Shown one piece after another: positions 1 through 14,518 of a stretch of DNA of 64,000 nt. Origin of the DNA: Nymphaea colorata. Its lineage: Eukaryota; Streptophyta; Magnoliopsida; Nymphaeales; Nymphaeaceae. Below the pieces are notes generated by a model. That model saw only the letters and a list, made by a program, of their open reading frames with translations, did no database searches and had not been told where the DNA came from. Location of the stretch: NCBI RefSeq assembly GCF_008831285.2, contig NC_045141.1, positions 8,851,353-8,915,352 on the forward strand. The letters run 5' to 3'. Positions within the stretch are counted from its first letter, which is position 1. Each line of letters starts with the position of its first letter. The position numbers and the translations under genes are program-made.

Positions 1-1234
1 CGTCCCTGGTGTGTATTGTAACTGGTTGATCTGTGTAAAGTACTACTAGCAATTTTGGCTTGATAAATAATACCTTGTTAGATGATCTCGAATTTTAATA
101 GTCTGGGGTGCAATATCTCAAAGCATTAACATTGCTTAATGATTTACCCAGTAATATAAAGGCAAAAGCCCAAAATCAACAATCGAAAATCATAGCAACA
201 AAAGAACATGAACTTAATGAGCTTTCTTTTGGCAATATTTCGTAACATATTCTATTGATTTTTTAGTAAATTAAATGGATTTCACTTTTATCAAAGTGCT
301 TCCGAAATGTTGTTTGTCACATTCGGGCCTGTACATGAGTATAAAAATTCAATCACGCACTTAGTATGCTGCACATATATTTCTGATGCTCGTAACTTGC
401 TTCAGGCGAGTAATCAAACCTGGTGATTGGTCATACATATAGCTGATAATAAATCACTGATCCAGTTGATGTGACCATCACGTACGGATTCTAGTATCTG
501 GATCACTATGTTACTGGAATGACCAGAATCCACATGCATAAGTTAAAGCACACAAATAAGCAATTACTTCACATAAGACAGTAAAAATACCACAGTCATA
601 TATACCTGTGGAAGCTAAGATGATGCAAGCCAACAACCACCAACATCTAGCTCAAAAAAAAATAAAAAATAAAAATATCATTTAAATGCTTTCAGCTCTA
701 GGAACAAAGCCGGAAGTAGCGGTCGACTGCTAATCACAACAGTATATTAGTGTTGTTTGTATCTGCAATAATATTTCGGGCAGATTCATGGAATGTTATA
801 ACATAATATTACATAAATCTGCATAATATTTGCAATGGATATATGGAATTGTTACGTACTGTTATTGTTGCCAAACGGCACCCAAGATTGAGATAAGACA
901 TAAGTATATGCAGAGATAACCGAGCTCTGTTGGTGGTGAAAAAAGCCCCATCAGAGGTAAGGGGTTTTCTTGTAGTGGCAGCTATCACCGTCTCTGGTAT
1001 CTTTGGCCAAGTAAAGGCTGCTCAAGCCATTATAGTTCCAAGAAAATGATCAAATAAGATTATTTTGAGTGCTAAACAAAATCAAGTCAGAAAGCATGGG
1101 GAAATAAAATGAATAAATAACTTCTGAAAGTCCAACAAAGGGAACTTTAGAATTTGTCATTGAATGGATATGGTCAATAATAGACGAAAGGTCATATAGA
1201 GACAATTCCTCCCAAATTACGGTTGTCAATATAT
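1..1234. other. Noncoding DNA, no gene seen
   Basis: AT-rich sequence with stop codons in all frames and no recognisable protein motif on either strand. I see no long repeat structure. Confidence 0.5.
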
Positions 1235-1440
1235 CTGATTTTAATTAGATATCCAACCAAACCAGTTCAAAAAATATCGCATATGGAAAAAAATTAATAT
1301 CCGATTAAGAAATCAGATCAGATTCGGATTTAAGAAATGATACCTGACTAGATTGACGTTCAGATTTGGTTGTACATATATATCGGATTGGATTCAGATT
1401 CAAATTCAGATTCAGATCAGGATTGGATTTATTTTTAAAT
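1235..1440. repeat. Degenerate short-motif repeat (cagatt-like)
   Basis: Variants of cagattc and gatatcc recur on both strands, for example the run of cagattcaaatt-like units at 1395-1425. This resembles decayed terminal regions of a DNA transposon or a low-complexity tract. No clear terminal inverted repeat or target duplication was found. Confidence 0.3.
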
Positions 1441-1954
1441 AAAAACCTTGTATTGAAAATTAAAACTAAGAAGTGAATCATTAACACTTGCTCATGCCGT
1501 CTCACTACACAGGCACCTCACACCACTTCAGCACACACTTGATCCACTTATAGGGCTATATAGGAGCCGAGTCAAAATTAAGCTTGTTCAGCTTGGCTCG
1601 AGCTCTAGTTTAGCTATACAAGGTCAGCTTGAACTCGATTCGACAGACAAGCCACACCTCGAGCATGACTCTTTTAAGCTCGCTTACCAACTCCCCATTT
1701 GACCTGATTTCTTTCTTTGGTTTTAAGTTTAAAAATTTCAAAAGAACACCTAGCTCATCGTCCTTAACCCTAGCTGGAACCAGTTGCGTAGCCACATTGT
1801 GGCTGGTGTGAAATCTTAAATATATAAGTGCCCCACCAGATTTGAGTTTATTTAAACAAGTGCCCTCCAGCCCATTTTTCTGGCTCCGCCACTGGCCGGA
1901 ACCAGATAACCAGGCTGCTGCCACCGGAGATCAGCCACCAGGGGAGCTAAGGCG

Positions 1955-2165
1955 ACTAAGGTGGATTTGAGCTTCAACAACATATCCAGCGAGATTCCTG
2001 TGTCACCAGGGGAGCTAAAGGGCTTGGAAATGTTGGTCCTCATCAATGGCAGACTTCCACTGTTCCTGGGACGAATGCAGGGCCTGCAGGACCTCCACTT
2101 GGGGCGGAACCCCCTGGGAGGGACCCTTCCAGATGTGTGGACCCAGATGACAGGTAGCATTCTGA
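1955..2165 (+). pseudogene. Leucine-rich-repeat protein fragment
   Basis: A short open stretch contains plant extracellular LRR units: LSFNNISSEIP, then LKGLEMLVL, then MQGLQDLHLGRNPLGGTLP. Spacing between units is shortened and there is no signal peptide, kinase or transmembrane part, so this is a fragment of an LRR receptor-like protein. The phrase ccaggggagctaa occurs twice, at about 1937 and 2006, which suggests a small internal duplication. It lies just downstream, in element orientation, of the Ty3 remnant on the opposite strand. The parent gene cannot be named. Confidence 0.55.
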
Positions 2166-2407
2166 AAGGAGGTGGTGGAGCGGTTGGGCCCCAAGATCAA
2201 GCTCGCTGGAAACGATGGCCTGTGTCTCGGCTCGGAGATGGTCGGCACCGACTTGGTTAGGGTGGAAGTCGATGGGTGCATCTCTGCTAACCTCGCCGAG
2301 TCGTTGGCTCGTGATGGCTCGGTGGTGAGCTCGAGTGGGTCGAGTCTCGGATCGGATTCTTGGTACCACGTGGCTCTGGCCCTGCTGCCTGTTGCCTGCC
2401 TACCTCT

Positions 2408-3780
2408 TCACATTTTAGCTTTTAATGCAGACACCATTATCTTGTCAGTTCGACTAGCTTTTCGAGCATGGAATTCCACAGGTTGCATCTCATCAGTCAA
2501 CAACTGTATCTGCTTCCTCCTGCAATCTATATTAGCATAATGCGCATATAACCAATCCATGCCCAAAATGACATCAAATTCGCTGAGACTCATGATCACC
2601 AACTGTGCAGGTAAGTGACGTTGATGGATCTCCACATCCACATCAAGAAGATACTCACGACACGATTCTTGAGCATGCATAGGGCTAACAACTTTTAAAA
2701 CATATGGCATCTTCCTGGCCGACACTTCTATTGAAGTAGCAAATCGACTAGATATAAAAGAACGAGTCGCCCCTGCATCAAACAATACTCTAGCAATATG
2801 AGAACCAACAAGTAAAGTACATTCAACAAGGTCGTGTGCCTGAAGCTCCTCCACAGTAGTAGCATAGACACGTCCAGTTGTCTGTCGTGCGCTAGAAGGA
2901 CCGGCCTCAGGCTTCTTCAACTCTCTTTCTTTCTTTAAGGGGCAGTCTTTGATGAAGTGCCTCATCATTCCACAGTGTAAGCAAGCTCCGATCTTCCGAT
3001 AGCACGGCTTCCCGGGGTGCACACGAGAACAAGTAGGGCACCTCTGACAAGTCGGAGTGGCCGCTGACCCCTGTGTGGCCTCACTGTGGGTTGGCTGGTT
3101 CCGTTTGAAAGTTCGGTCTTCCCGCCTCTCATAAGGCCTTATCTTACCTGCAAAGTGTTGGCATTTGACCTGTGTTCGCCCGCTGTGTGAGTGCTGGCCT
3201 GCCTTTTTATGGTGATCCTTCTATGTCCTTACCCAATCTTCTTCTATGCATCTTGCCATGGTGACCGCCTCGTCCAAGTCACGAGGTCTGCTCGTCAAAA
3301 CTTTGCTTCGTAGTTCATCCCGCAAACCGCGCACAAACTTGCCTGCTTTGACTCCATCTGTAGTGTAGAGGTGTGGGCAATACACCTCCAAGTATCGATA
3401 TCTTATAATATATTCCTCCAAGCTCATTTGATTTTGCTGCAGATCAAGAAACTCTTGCAATTTCTTGTCCCTAGCATGCACTGAAAAGTGTGGAAGAAGG
3501 AATCTCTAAACTGTTTCCAGGAGATTGACAGTTGGCCCCCATACCGGATCTCACGAATTGATTGCCACCAGTCCATGGCATCACCTTTCAGCAGGTAAGT
3601 GTCATAGTTCACTTTGTCTTCCTCTGGCATTTTCAGAAGCACAAAGATGCGTTCAACTTCCTCAATCCATTGCTTTGTCTTATCGTGACTGCACCCTCCT
3701 GTAAAGATAGGCGACTGCATCGCCATGAACTGTTTCACATTCATTATCACAATAATCACATCTTTGAAAAACTTAACCAA
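2408..3780 (-). mobile_element. Ty3/gypsy gag-protease remnant
   Basis: On the minus strand, about 3780-3221 encodes a retrotransposon gag domain (WIEEVERIF, then KGDAMDWWQ, then the LEEYIIRYRYLEVYCP stretch). About 3022-2408 encodes a CCHC zinc knuckle (CLHCGMMRHFIKDCP) followed by a retropepsin (LFDAGATRSFIS, later VILGMDWL). The catalytic Asp is kept, but the usual DSGA or DTGA reads DAGA. Gag is split by frameshifts around 3221-3481 and 3022-3221. Reverse transcriptase, integrase and LTRs are absent: the coding run stops at about 2408 and LRR-like sequence follows. This is a dead 5' piece of a gypsy element. Confidence 0.85.
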
Positions 3781-3789
3781 ATCACAGAA

Positions 3790-4386
3790 AGTAGTCTCGA
3801 TCTGTGATGGACTCGTAACTGTCCTATGCAGTTATCATTCTAGGATGCTTTCTAGTGCACAATTGGAGTCGATGAGACACTCGACTCGATACCCCACCTC
3901 ATCTATCCTAAACAGTTATCAATTCTACCATGCACATGCAAGTGCGTGATATTTCAAAACAGACTTATAATAGCTTTTTGAAACACATCATATCAGATAT
4001 CAAACCATTTGCATGCATACACATATTCATTCACCAAACAATCAATCAATCAATCACATCACAATCCTAGGATCCCACATTCACAAGGATTTGCCTGGAA
4101 TGCTGCCATACCTGTCGCGCGCCCACAAAAATCTTCAAAATGCCTCGAGCTTCGAAACTGGTCGCTCAAGGTCGACGGGACGTGCCCGGTGCACCTGCAA
4201 ACATACACAAGTGGTAAATGAATAAACTCTACACTAGTTTAGATTCACAATCAAAACGATTATAGGACAAAATCATTGAAGCATGTCATTGCCTTAAGAG
4301 GGTATCGATGGGTAGTGTCGACCCACAAAGCCCTCAAAAGGGTCTCTCCTCCGCCCTAGAGGTTACCACCAAAGGCTTAAGCTTCT
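3790..4386. other. Noncoding DNA upstream of the gypsy gag
   Basis: This lies upstream of the minus-strand gag and may be its untranslated leader. No primer-binding site or LTR end was recognised. It ends where the first copy of the duplicated kinase segment begins. Confidence 0.35.
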
Positions 4387-4984
4387 ATCATTTTGAGGGA
4401 ACAAAACTAAGTGACCACCAGAAATTCAACAATTCCACAAAAATATATACACAAAGAACAACACTCAAACACTTATTTGTGAACGTTGATCATGTTCGGC
4501 AAAAGTTAGCCTACCGTACAATGAAACAGTTGTTGGGAACTTCCTTTATTCAAAAGAAAGTCAGAAACGTGTATACGGAAACCCCTTTCCGTTATACACA
4601 CTATGACATTAACTATCTATTCACTGAGGGGTCTCACGTCTCTCACTCCTCCAACAAGGGCCCGTATTCCCTGCATCCATCCCATTGCTAAATCAACAAG
4701 CAAAAGATCATCAAAAATTATTGACAAGAGATGAAACGCCTTTGACGAGCTATCTTACAATAGAAATAGAATATATTCGATTGAAAGGACTCGCCAAGTA
4801 AGAGAGCTCTCCAGAGTGGCTGTGTTAAGCTCACGATCAGCAAGAAGTCTGCATTGCTTGCACTTGGTCCATGTGACAAAGATAGAGACAAGCAAATGCC
4901 CAATGATCAGATGGCTGAATAAAAGACTCAAATGCATAGCTAACTCAACAACAGTTCTGGATCAGAAATATCAGCATCTTTATT

Positions 4985-7802
<2,818 letters not shown>

Positions 7803-7974
7803 GAAAAAGAAACAGAAGCACTGAACAATTGAGGACAGAAAATATATAGTTAATTTTCCTTTTTTCTTAGACTTAAGGAAGACAATGCATCACGTAGCTA
7901 AGAATTCTCATGAAGAACTGCAACAAGCAATTTTTAATAAATCCAGAAACTGCATAATGTAAACTCACGTTTTT

Positions 7975-8240
7975 TTTCCCTTCAATATGCCCATTATAGA
8001 AAGTTTGCATTAAATATGATCGATAAAGAAGCATCAGGTCATCCACTTTTCCATCCATCATGTTTACCACCTAAAACAAGAATAAATAGTAGTGACCAGA
8101 AATTGCACACTAAGAAAACCACCAGATTCAACAATGGGCCAGGCTTAATCACTTGTCCCAAATGATATGCATCTCTTGAGACAAACAAAATGAAATTCAT
8201 CACACTCAACATGAGTTGACTAAGTTCGAGGAGTTTCATC
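7975..8240 (-). other. Exon-like open stretch, unidentified
   Basis: After an AG acceptor on the minus strand there is an open run beginning VVNMMDGKVDDLMLLY that continues for about 30 codons. It lies just beyond the right edge of duplicated copy A. It looks like a single exon of an unrelated gene, on the same strand as the other gene fragments here. I do not recognise the family. Confidence 0.3.
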
Positions 8241-9429
8241 TATTCCATGAATGAACTAATGGTTTGGTAATGGAATGGCCAACATCTTTCAAGGCCAAAG
8301 GGGATTGGGAATGAAATGACAAACATATTTCAAGACCAAAGGAGATTGGTTAGTTCCTCCTATGACTAGAGATGTCAAGTTTTTAGTTTGAAATAGTTCA
8401 AAAACGATCAATTTAACTAATAAGCATGAGTGCTCGTGTTGTGCAAATAATATGGCCTTCATTGACACATAGCACCTACCGTACAAGCATTAGGATTCAT
8501 TTCGCGTCAATGTCGTCAAATCTCTAGAAGGGATGCCTTTCAATTTCCAAAATATGGACATAAAGGAGTCATCCTCAGCATCTTAGGTAATCAAAAATAG
8601 GAGAAGATATTGACCCTAGGACTGCACATCTACCAAAGATTTTCACATTCAATTCCTGCGAGTTCAGCCTTCATGCCTTTCATCACTTGGCAGACACCTT
8701 TTGTTTATTTTTTTTCCTCCTTTTTTTTTCTTTCTTACTTTTGCATTCAGCTTTTGCCTTTAATTTTTCTTTTCCTTGATTTTCTTTTTTAGGCCGACCT
8801 TCACCTTTGAGGGAATACCTCACCACCCCAAAGGCTACTACGAAGCTCCACCACTTTGGTGGTTATGTGTAGCTTTGTCGCATATCCAACCCGCTTCACC
8901 TTGTGGGTTTTCGATGAGCCAAAGGTTCATAAGTCGTTATCTTCGCGGTATAGACATAAATCACCTATATACCTACCCGATAATCTTGATTACTGACCCA
9001 GAGGAATGACCACACAAGCCCCGAGCCAATCTCTCAACTCTCATTTTGCTACCTGACAAGATCTTACAAAGGATTTTGGCTTCTCTCTCAAGATATCTTC
9101 CTACTAAATCCTTGCAAATGCTTGATTACCAGAGTCAATAGCATTTCCTAGTCTCGACTTTCTCAACTTCACACGACCTTTCCTTACTGCTCATATTCAA
9201 GATCTTTTCAATTCTCCTCTTCTATTGTTTGGCAACAAAAATTTGAAATTTTATCCATCTGCTCAAGGAGGTACTAAGAATAAAGAAAAGCTACATCATT
9301 GTGTGAGAAGACACTTTTAAAATGTTTTTAAGCAAAACTCAAAATTATCACTTTTACAAAAATTCCTAACATCAAATGGTATATCACCAAGAGGAAGGAA
9401 TTCTACTCTAAAGAAGAGGGTTTTACTTT
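8241..9429. other. Noncoding DNA between kinase and callose synthase fragments
   Basis: AT-rich, with pyrimidine-rich runs near 8700-8790. No protein motif was recognised in any frame. Confidence 0.4.
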
Positions 9430-9752
9430 CCTGGAGGAAATAGGCAAATGAGAATTTTGCTCCAAATACACAAAGCCAGAAAATCATATATCTGCATTTT
9501 ATCAATATGAAAAAACATGAGCACCCTGTTCATGGGACTGTGTGCCAGTTCACACAATAAAGAGTCAGACTTCACAACAGCGAAAAGGATTCATCCAGTC
9601 CAATGTGCCTAACAACCAAAAGAGTACAAGGAAAACGTACATTCCAATTGCACACAATTGGGCTTCAAAAGAATGAAATGCCATCACTACCATAGTTTAG
9701 ATTTGACAATCTATGACCACATGAAAACCACCCAGTCCTATGTGACATAGCC

Positions 9753-10751
9753 ATTGTGAAGCACAACACTATCTCTAGTCATGGGCACACCCAAACACCT
9801 AAAAAAACCCTTCATATACACAAAATCAAACTAAAACAATATTCCATGTTTGAGAACAAGACAAAGATATTTCCACAGCAAAATACAGACTTACTGACAA
9901 AGTCAGTTGTTCGCTCATACATTCCTCGTCCAACATAATGTCTTTCCTTAAATCAGAAAAGAACAGTTGTTAGGAACAACAATAAATGAATAAGATCCAT
10001 AAAAAATGCAATGGGAAGAACAATGGAGAAACCAAACCTGATGCATCCACTTGATAAATCTCATAACAGGCCATTGATCACATCAGTTTGTCAGCCTATG
10101 ACAAGCTGGAATGCGCATGAGTAGGCTAAAGGCCAGCTGGACATTTGCATATGCAATTAGAACAAAGATGTAGGTCTTGTAGAAAACAAACTTTGGATTT
10201 TGAAGACCCTTCCTGCATGGTTATCACTATCATAGTTTAGATTTGACAATCTATGACTACATGATTCAACATAGGACAAATAAACATAAAACAGTAGGTG
10301 CAGCGTCATCAAAGTGAAGTCTTTCGGATTAAAAAAGAAACAACAACACAAAAAACTCACACATGAAGATATGATACAAATGCTGAAGCAACACCAAACC
10401 AAAGAAAACGGAGAACAATTCTAATCACAGCTAAACGACGAGTTGTTGAATATGCCCCATACATCATGACAATGTCCAGTACACCTACATGATTAAAGGA
10501 AACAAATGATGTAAAATCATGGCCTACTCCTTGCCTCCTAAATGACATCAAGAAACAACGCAAGAGAATTCCAAGCAGTACTAGTAAACTTACACTCAAA
10601 AAACTTCATTATTACAAAAGTGGGACCTAAACTTAGTAGCTCATTTAAGGTCTTTGAATTGAACTTCCCTTTGTTGAAAGCAAAGATAGTCAGCCCCTGC
10701 ACGCATAATATGAAATTGACCTTAAGCATCAAAACAGATAACAAGCTCATA
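9753..10751 (-). repeat. Callose synthase tandem duplication, unit 1
   Basis: About 1.0 kb directly repeated as unit 2 (10752-11497 continuing at 14511-14765). Both units start at agtgaagcacaacactat and end near gataacaagctca. Differences are scattered single bases and small indels, for example the stop codon at 10083-10085 and a six-base shortening of the aaacaacaacac tract in unit 2. Confidence 0.88.
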
Positions 10752-11489
10752 GTGAAGCACAACACTATCCCTAGTCATGGGCACACCCAAACACCTAAAA
10801 AAACCCTTCATATACACAAAATCAAACTAAAACAATATTCCATGTTTGAGAACAAGACAAAGATATTTCCGCAGCAAAATACAGACTTACTGACAAAGTC
10901 AGTTGTTCGCTCATACATTCCTCGTCCAACATAATGTCTTTCCTTAAATTAGAAAAGAACAGTTGTTAGGAACAACAATAAATGAATAAGATCCATAGAA
11001 AATGCAATGGGAAGAACAATGGAGAAACCAAACCTGATGCATCCACTTGATAAATCTCATAACAGGCCATTGATCACATCGGTTTGTCAGCCTATGACAA
11101 GCTGGAATGCACATGAGTAGGCTAAAGGCCAGCTAGACACTTGCATATGCAATTAGAACAAAGATGTAGGTCTTGTAGAAAACAAACTTTGGATTTTGAA
11201 GTCCCTTCCTGCATGGTTATCACTATCATAGTTGAGATTTGACAATCTATGACTACATGATTGAACATAGGACAAATAAACATAAAACAGTAGGTGCAGC
11301 GTCATCAAAGTGAAGTCTTTCGGATTAAAAAAAAAAACAACACAAAAAACTCACACATGAAGATATGATACAAATGCTGAAGCAACACCAAAACAAAGAA
11401 AACGGAGAACAATTCTCATCACAGCTAAACGACGAGTTGTTAAATATGCTCCATACATCATGACAATGTCCAGTACACCTACATGATTA

Positions 11490-11497
11490 AAGGAAAC
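11490..11497. repeat. Target-site duplication, left side of hAT element
   Basis: The 8-bp aaggaaac here is repeated exactly at 14511-14518. The matching uninterrupted sequence is in unit 1 near 10497. Eight base pairs is the hAT family length. Confidence 0.95.
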
Positions 11498-11993
11498 CAA
11501 TGTTGTACGTACGATACGACCCTGTATCATACGATACGTATCGTCTCGTTTGAAAAAAATGGTACGATACACCCCCCGTATCGTAAAAAGGGGGTGTATC
11601 GGCCCTGTATCGCACGTATCGTACGATACGGGCTAAAAACGCAAAAGGGGGCCCAAGACCTACTTATTCGGCTTCTTTTTGAAATTTTTCTTCCGTTCTT
11701 CATTTCTAACAATTGGATAGTGCCGTGAGGGAGAGCGATCGTTCATTTTCACCATGAAAAACTTGATTTTCATTGTCAAATCGAAGATTAAGTGGTCGAT
11801 TTGTGCGTGGGTGCTTGATTTTTGTGGGAAGGAAAGGGGTTTTCTTCATTTCAGACATTTCTTCTTCGTAAGGTATGAAATCTCATGTTCTTACCATATA
11901 TTCTTAATTTTTTACCGTTTAATCGTACATTGGAAGACTTTGAGTGTTTTTCATTAAGTTTACCATAGGATTTCGTTTTTTTTTTTTGAAGAT

Positions 11994-12602
11994 ATGGATC
12001 TTACATGGCAATGGTGCGAAAGGGTGAAGGAGAATAACCGTTTGAAACTCAAATGTGGCTTCTCTGGGAATACATTTTCAGGATGGATTATTAGAATGAA
12101 ACACCATTTGGCAGGGACCTCCAAAGATGCGTCTCCTTGTGTTGGAGGACCAAACAAACCTTTGCCTCCATTTGTGTGTCAACAATGTTTAGATATGCTT
12201 CATGCTTTACGTCAAAAGAGAATACAAAAAGAAATTGAAGATGCAGATGTAGGCTATAATGTGCCTTTGGAAGATGAAGAAGAAGAGGAAGAAGCTTATG
12301 AATGTGATGATGAAGACGATAGCAGTCTAAGAACAGATTTGGAGACCTCAAGAGGTAGAGATCGTAGAGGAAAAGGGATTATGTATGAAGGAGGTCAATC
12401 TGGCCTAACGGGAAGGAAGAGAAGAGGCACAATAGATATTAGGGCCAAGCGTGGTATGCGACCACCTAGTGGTAGAGTTCCTACTGGTAGGTCTAGTGTT
12501 GGCTCTATTAAGAGTTTTTTCCCTTCATATACCAGCCCAAGTGGTCCGCCGCAGATTCGTGCTGCTATGACATCTAAAAGTATAGAACATTTTATTGGAG
12601 TC
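11994..12602 (+). pseudogene. hAT transposase N-terminal part (BED-like finger)
   Basis: Starts at an ATG just inside the element. Residues about 18-45 form a degenerate BED zinc finger (FSGNTFSGWIIRMKHHLAG): the His pair is kept, but the second Cys of the usual C-x2-C is Ser. An acidic stretch rich in Asp/Glu follows (about residues 93-110), then a basic Gly/Arg region, then the SIKSFFPSYTSP segment that normally precedes the catalytic DUF659 domain. At about 12600 the frame jumps directly to the CATHCVNLMLQDL motif found after DUF659, so roughly 100-200 catalytic-core residues are missing. Confidence 0.85.
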
Positions 12603-13317
12603 CATGTGCCACTCATTGTGTTAATCTAATGCTTCAAGATCTTAATGAGATGCATGATATGAAATCAGTCATTGACCAATGTCAAGAGGTAACAAAATTT
12701 ATCTATAATCATGCATATGTATTGAGTTTGATGAGAAAATTTACAAAAGGAGTTGAATTAATACGACCTGCACAAACTAGATTTGCCACAAATGTATTGA
12801 CTGTGCAGAGTGTGGTGAAACAAAGAACTCCTTTGAGACAGATGTTTGCTAGTGAAGAATGGGCTGCATATCCACATGCTCATAAAAGAAATGCTTCTTT
12901 AGTTGTGGATATTATATTCAATAACGTATTTTGGGAATCATGTGTGAAGCTATTGAAGGTTTGTGTACCATTAGTTAAGGTTCTCAGGTTGGCTGACAGC
13001 GAGGACAGACCTTCCATAGGGTACTTATATGAGGCTATGGACAAAGCAAAAGAGGCAATTCGAGACAACTTAAAGGAGAATAAAAAGTTATATATGCCCA
13101 TATGAAAGATTATAGATAAAAGGTGGACTGGACAACTTCATCAACCTCTTCATGCAGCAGCTTATTATCTAAATCCTGCAATTAGATTTTCTCCTACATT
13201 TAAGAAGGACAGAGAAGTCATGCATGGTTTGTTAGATTGTATTAATGTGTTAGTGGAAGATTCTACAGAACAAGATGCTGTGCACAATGAGTTGGATCTA
13301 TATGATAGTTGTTAGTT
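12602..13317 (+). pseudogene. hAT transposase central part
   Basis: Read from 12602 (+1 relative to the N-terminal frame) as CATHCVNLMLQDL, then about 150 residues typical of hAT transposases after the DUF659 domain. These include a run of the form RFATNVLTVQSVVKQ, then FWESCVKLLKVCVPLVKVL. A TGA at about 13103 interrupts the frame; coding sequence resumes as KRWTGQLHQPLHAAAYYLNP and ends at a stop near 13315. A 21-bp direct duplication (gttggatctatatgatagttg) lies at 13293-13334. Confidence 0.8.
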
Positions 13318-13462
13318 GGATCTATATGATAGTTGTTTTCGGAACATGGGACTACCTGCCGCCGTTCGAGCCAGGATAACGATACGTCCAGGTAAATACA
13401 TAGAAATTTTTAATTTACTTTGCATTTGTTACATTTGATTCTTTTAAAACTTTCACACTGAT

Positions 13463-14068
13463 TTGTTATATTTTTGTTTAGATTTGTGGTGGAATAGGTA
13501 TGGGTTTGATTGTCCAAACCTAGCACATTTTGCAGTCAAAGTCCTCAGCCAGACATGCAGTGCTAGTGGATGCGAAAGGAACTGGAGTGTGTTCCAACAT
13601 ATCCATAGCAAAAAAAGGAATAGGCTCGAACATAAAAGGTTGAATGACCTTGTCTTTGTTCGATATAATATGAGGTTGAAACAAAGGTAATATAGGCATA
13701 TAGCTTAATTAATGTTTACATTTTTTGTACAATATATTTATATGAAATTATATACTAACAAATTTTCTCTTATTTAATGTAGAGAATTAGAAAAATCATT
13801 AGCAAGTAAGCACACATCTCAGTTCGATCCTATCAGCTTGGACAATTTTGACGATCTAGAGCCATGGATTAAAGAAGAACCAGGTACAATATTTGATGAT
13901 GAAGATCTTGAATGCTTCAACCTTGAAGCTGAAGCAACAGAAGGCTTTGTTGATGAAGGAGAGTCTGCTACTGCTGATGCTGAATATGTTGGTGAAGATC
14001 TTCCAATTCTTGACGATGAAGAAGAAGAAGAAGAAGATGAAGATGAAGATGATGAAGATTATGAATGA
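13463..14068 (+). pseudogene. hAT transposase C-terminal dimerisation region
   Basis: An exon after an intron-like AT-rich gap reads LWWNRYGFDCPNLAHFAVKV, then CSASGCERNWSVFQHIHSKK, then RLNDLVFVRYN: the hAT-family C-terminal dimerisation domain with its conserved SASGCERNWS core. After a second short gap the frame continues (about 13783) to an acidic tail ending in a run of Glu/Asp at 14013-14068. This part looks undamaged, unlike the N-terminal half. Confidence 0.88.
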
Positions 14069-14510
14069 TGAATCATGAATGAGAGTCAAGTCAAGAGTGT
14101 TTTCATTTTATATGTAACAAAAACTTAAGAGTTATGAATCTATGGTTGTTGAACACTTGATTGAATGTTTTATGACTTTATCACTTTATGGCTTATGGCC
14201 TTATGCTTTGTTGAATGATATTGTATTATTTATTGTTATGAATTTTGATATTTATGAATGATGAACGCGTAAGTTTATAGCAATAATAAGTCTATCATTA
14301 TCTCAAACATGTTTTCTATAAACAATTTATTATTTTTAATTTTTTTTATTTTTTTATGAATTTTCCGAATTTTTTTTAAAATTTTTCTGATTTATTTATA
14401 ATTTTTAAAAAAAAATTACGATACGGTTACGATACGTTACGATACGGCGTATCTTAAAGCACGACCGATGCACGACCGATACGGCTTACGATACGCGTTT
14501 TACAACATTG

Positions 14511-14518
14511 AAGGAAAC
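14511..14518. repeat. Target-site duplication, right side of hAT element
   Basis: Exact 8-bp aaggaaac, matching 11490-11497. Callose synthase intron sequence continues immediately after it. Confidence 0.95.

Larger units (their letters stand above)
11498..14510 (+). mobile_element. hAT transposon, complete ends, defective inside
   Basis: 3013 bp bounded by a perfect 10-bp terminal inverted repeat, caatgttgta (11498-11507) and tacaacattg (14501-14510), with an exact 8-bp target duplication. Both subterminal zones carry many copies of cgatacg/gtatcg (11510-11640 and 14418-14495), as expected of transposase-binding repeats in this superfamily. Inside are the ends of a BED-finger, hAT-dimerisation transposase, but the middle is deleted and frameshifted. 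It inserted into an intron of the callose synthase pseudogene, on the opposite strand to it. It looks non-autonomous, but the intact ends could in principle be mobilised in trans. Confidence 0.93.

Noticed and set aside
10357-10600. Acyltransferase reading of the FNHVGVLDIV-like stretch
   Set aside because: The neighbouring exons (QGLTIFAFN, IPACHRLTN, HYVGRGMYERTTDF) fit callose synthase in order; the start of this stretch is intronic.
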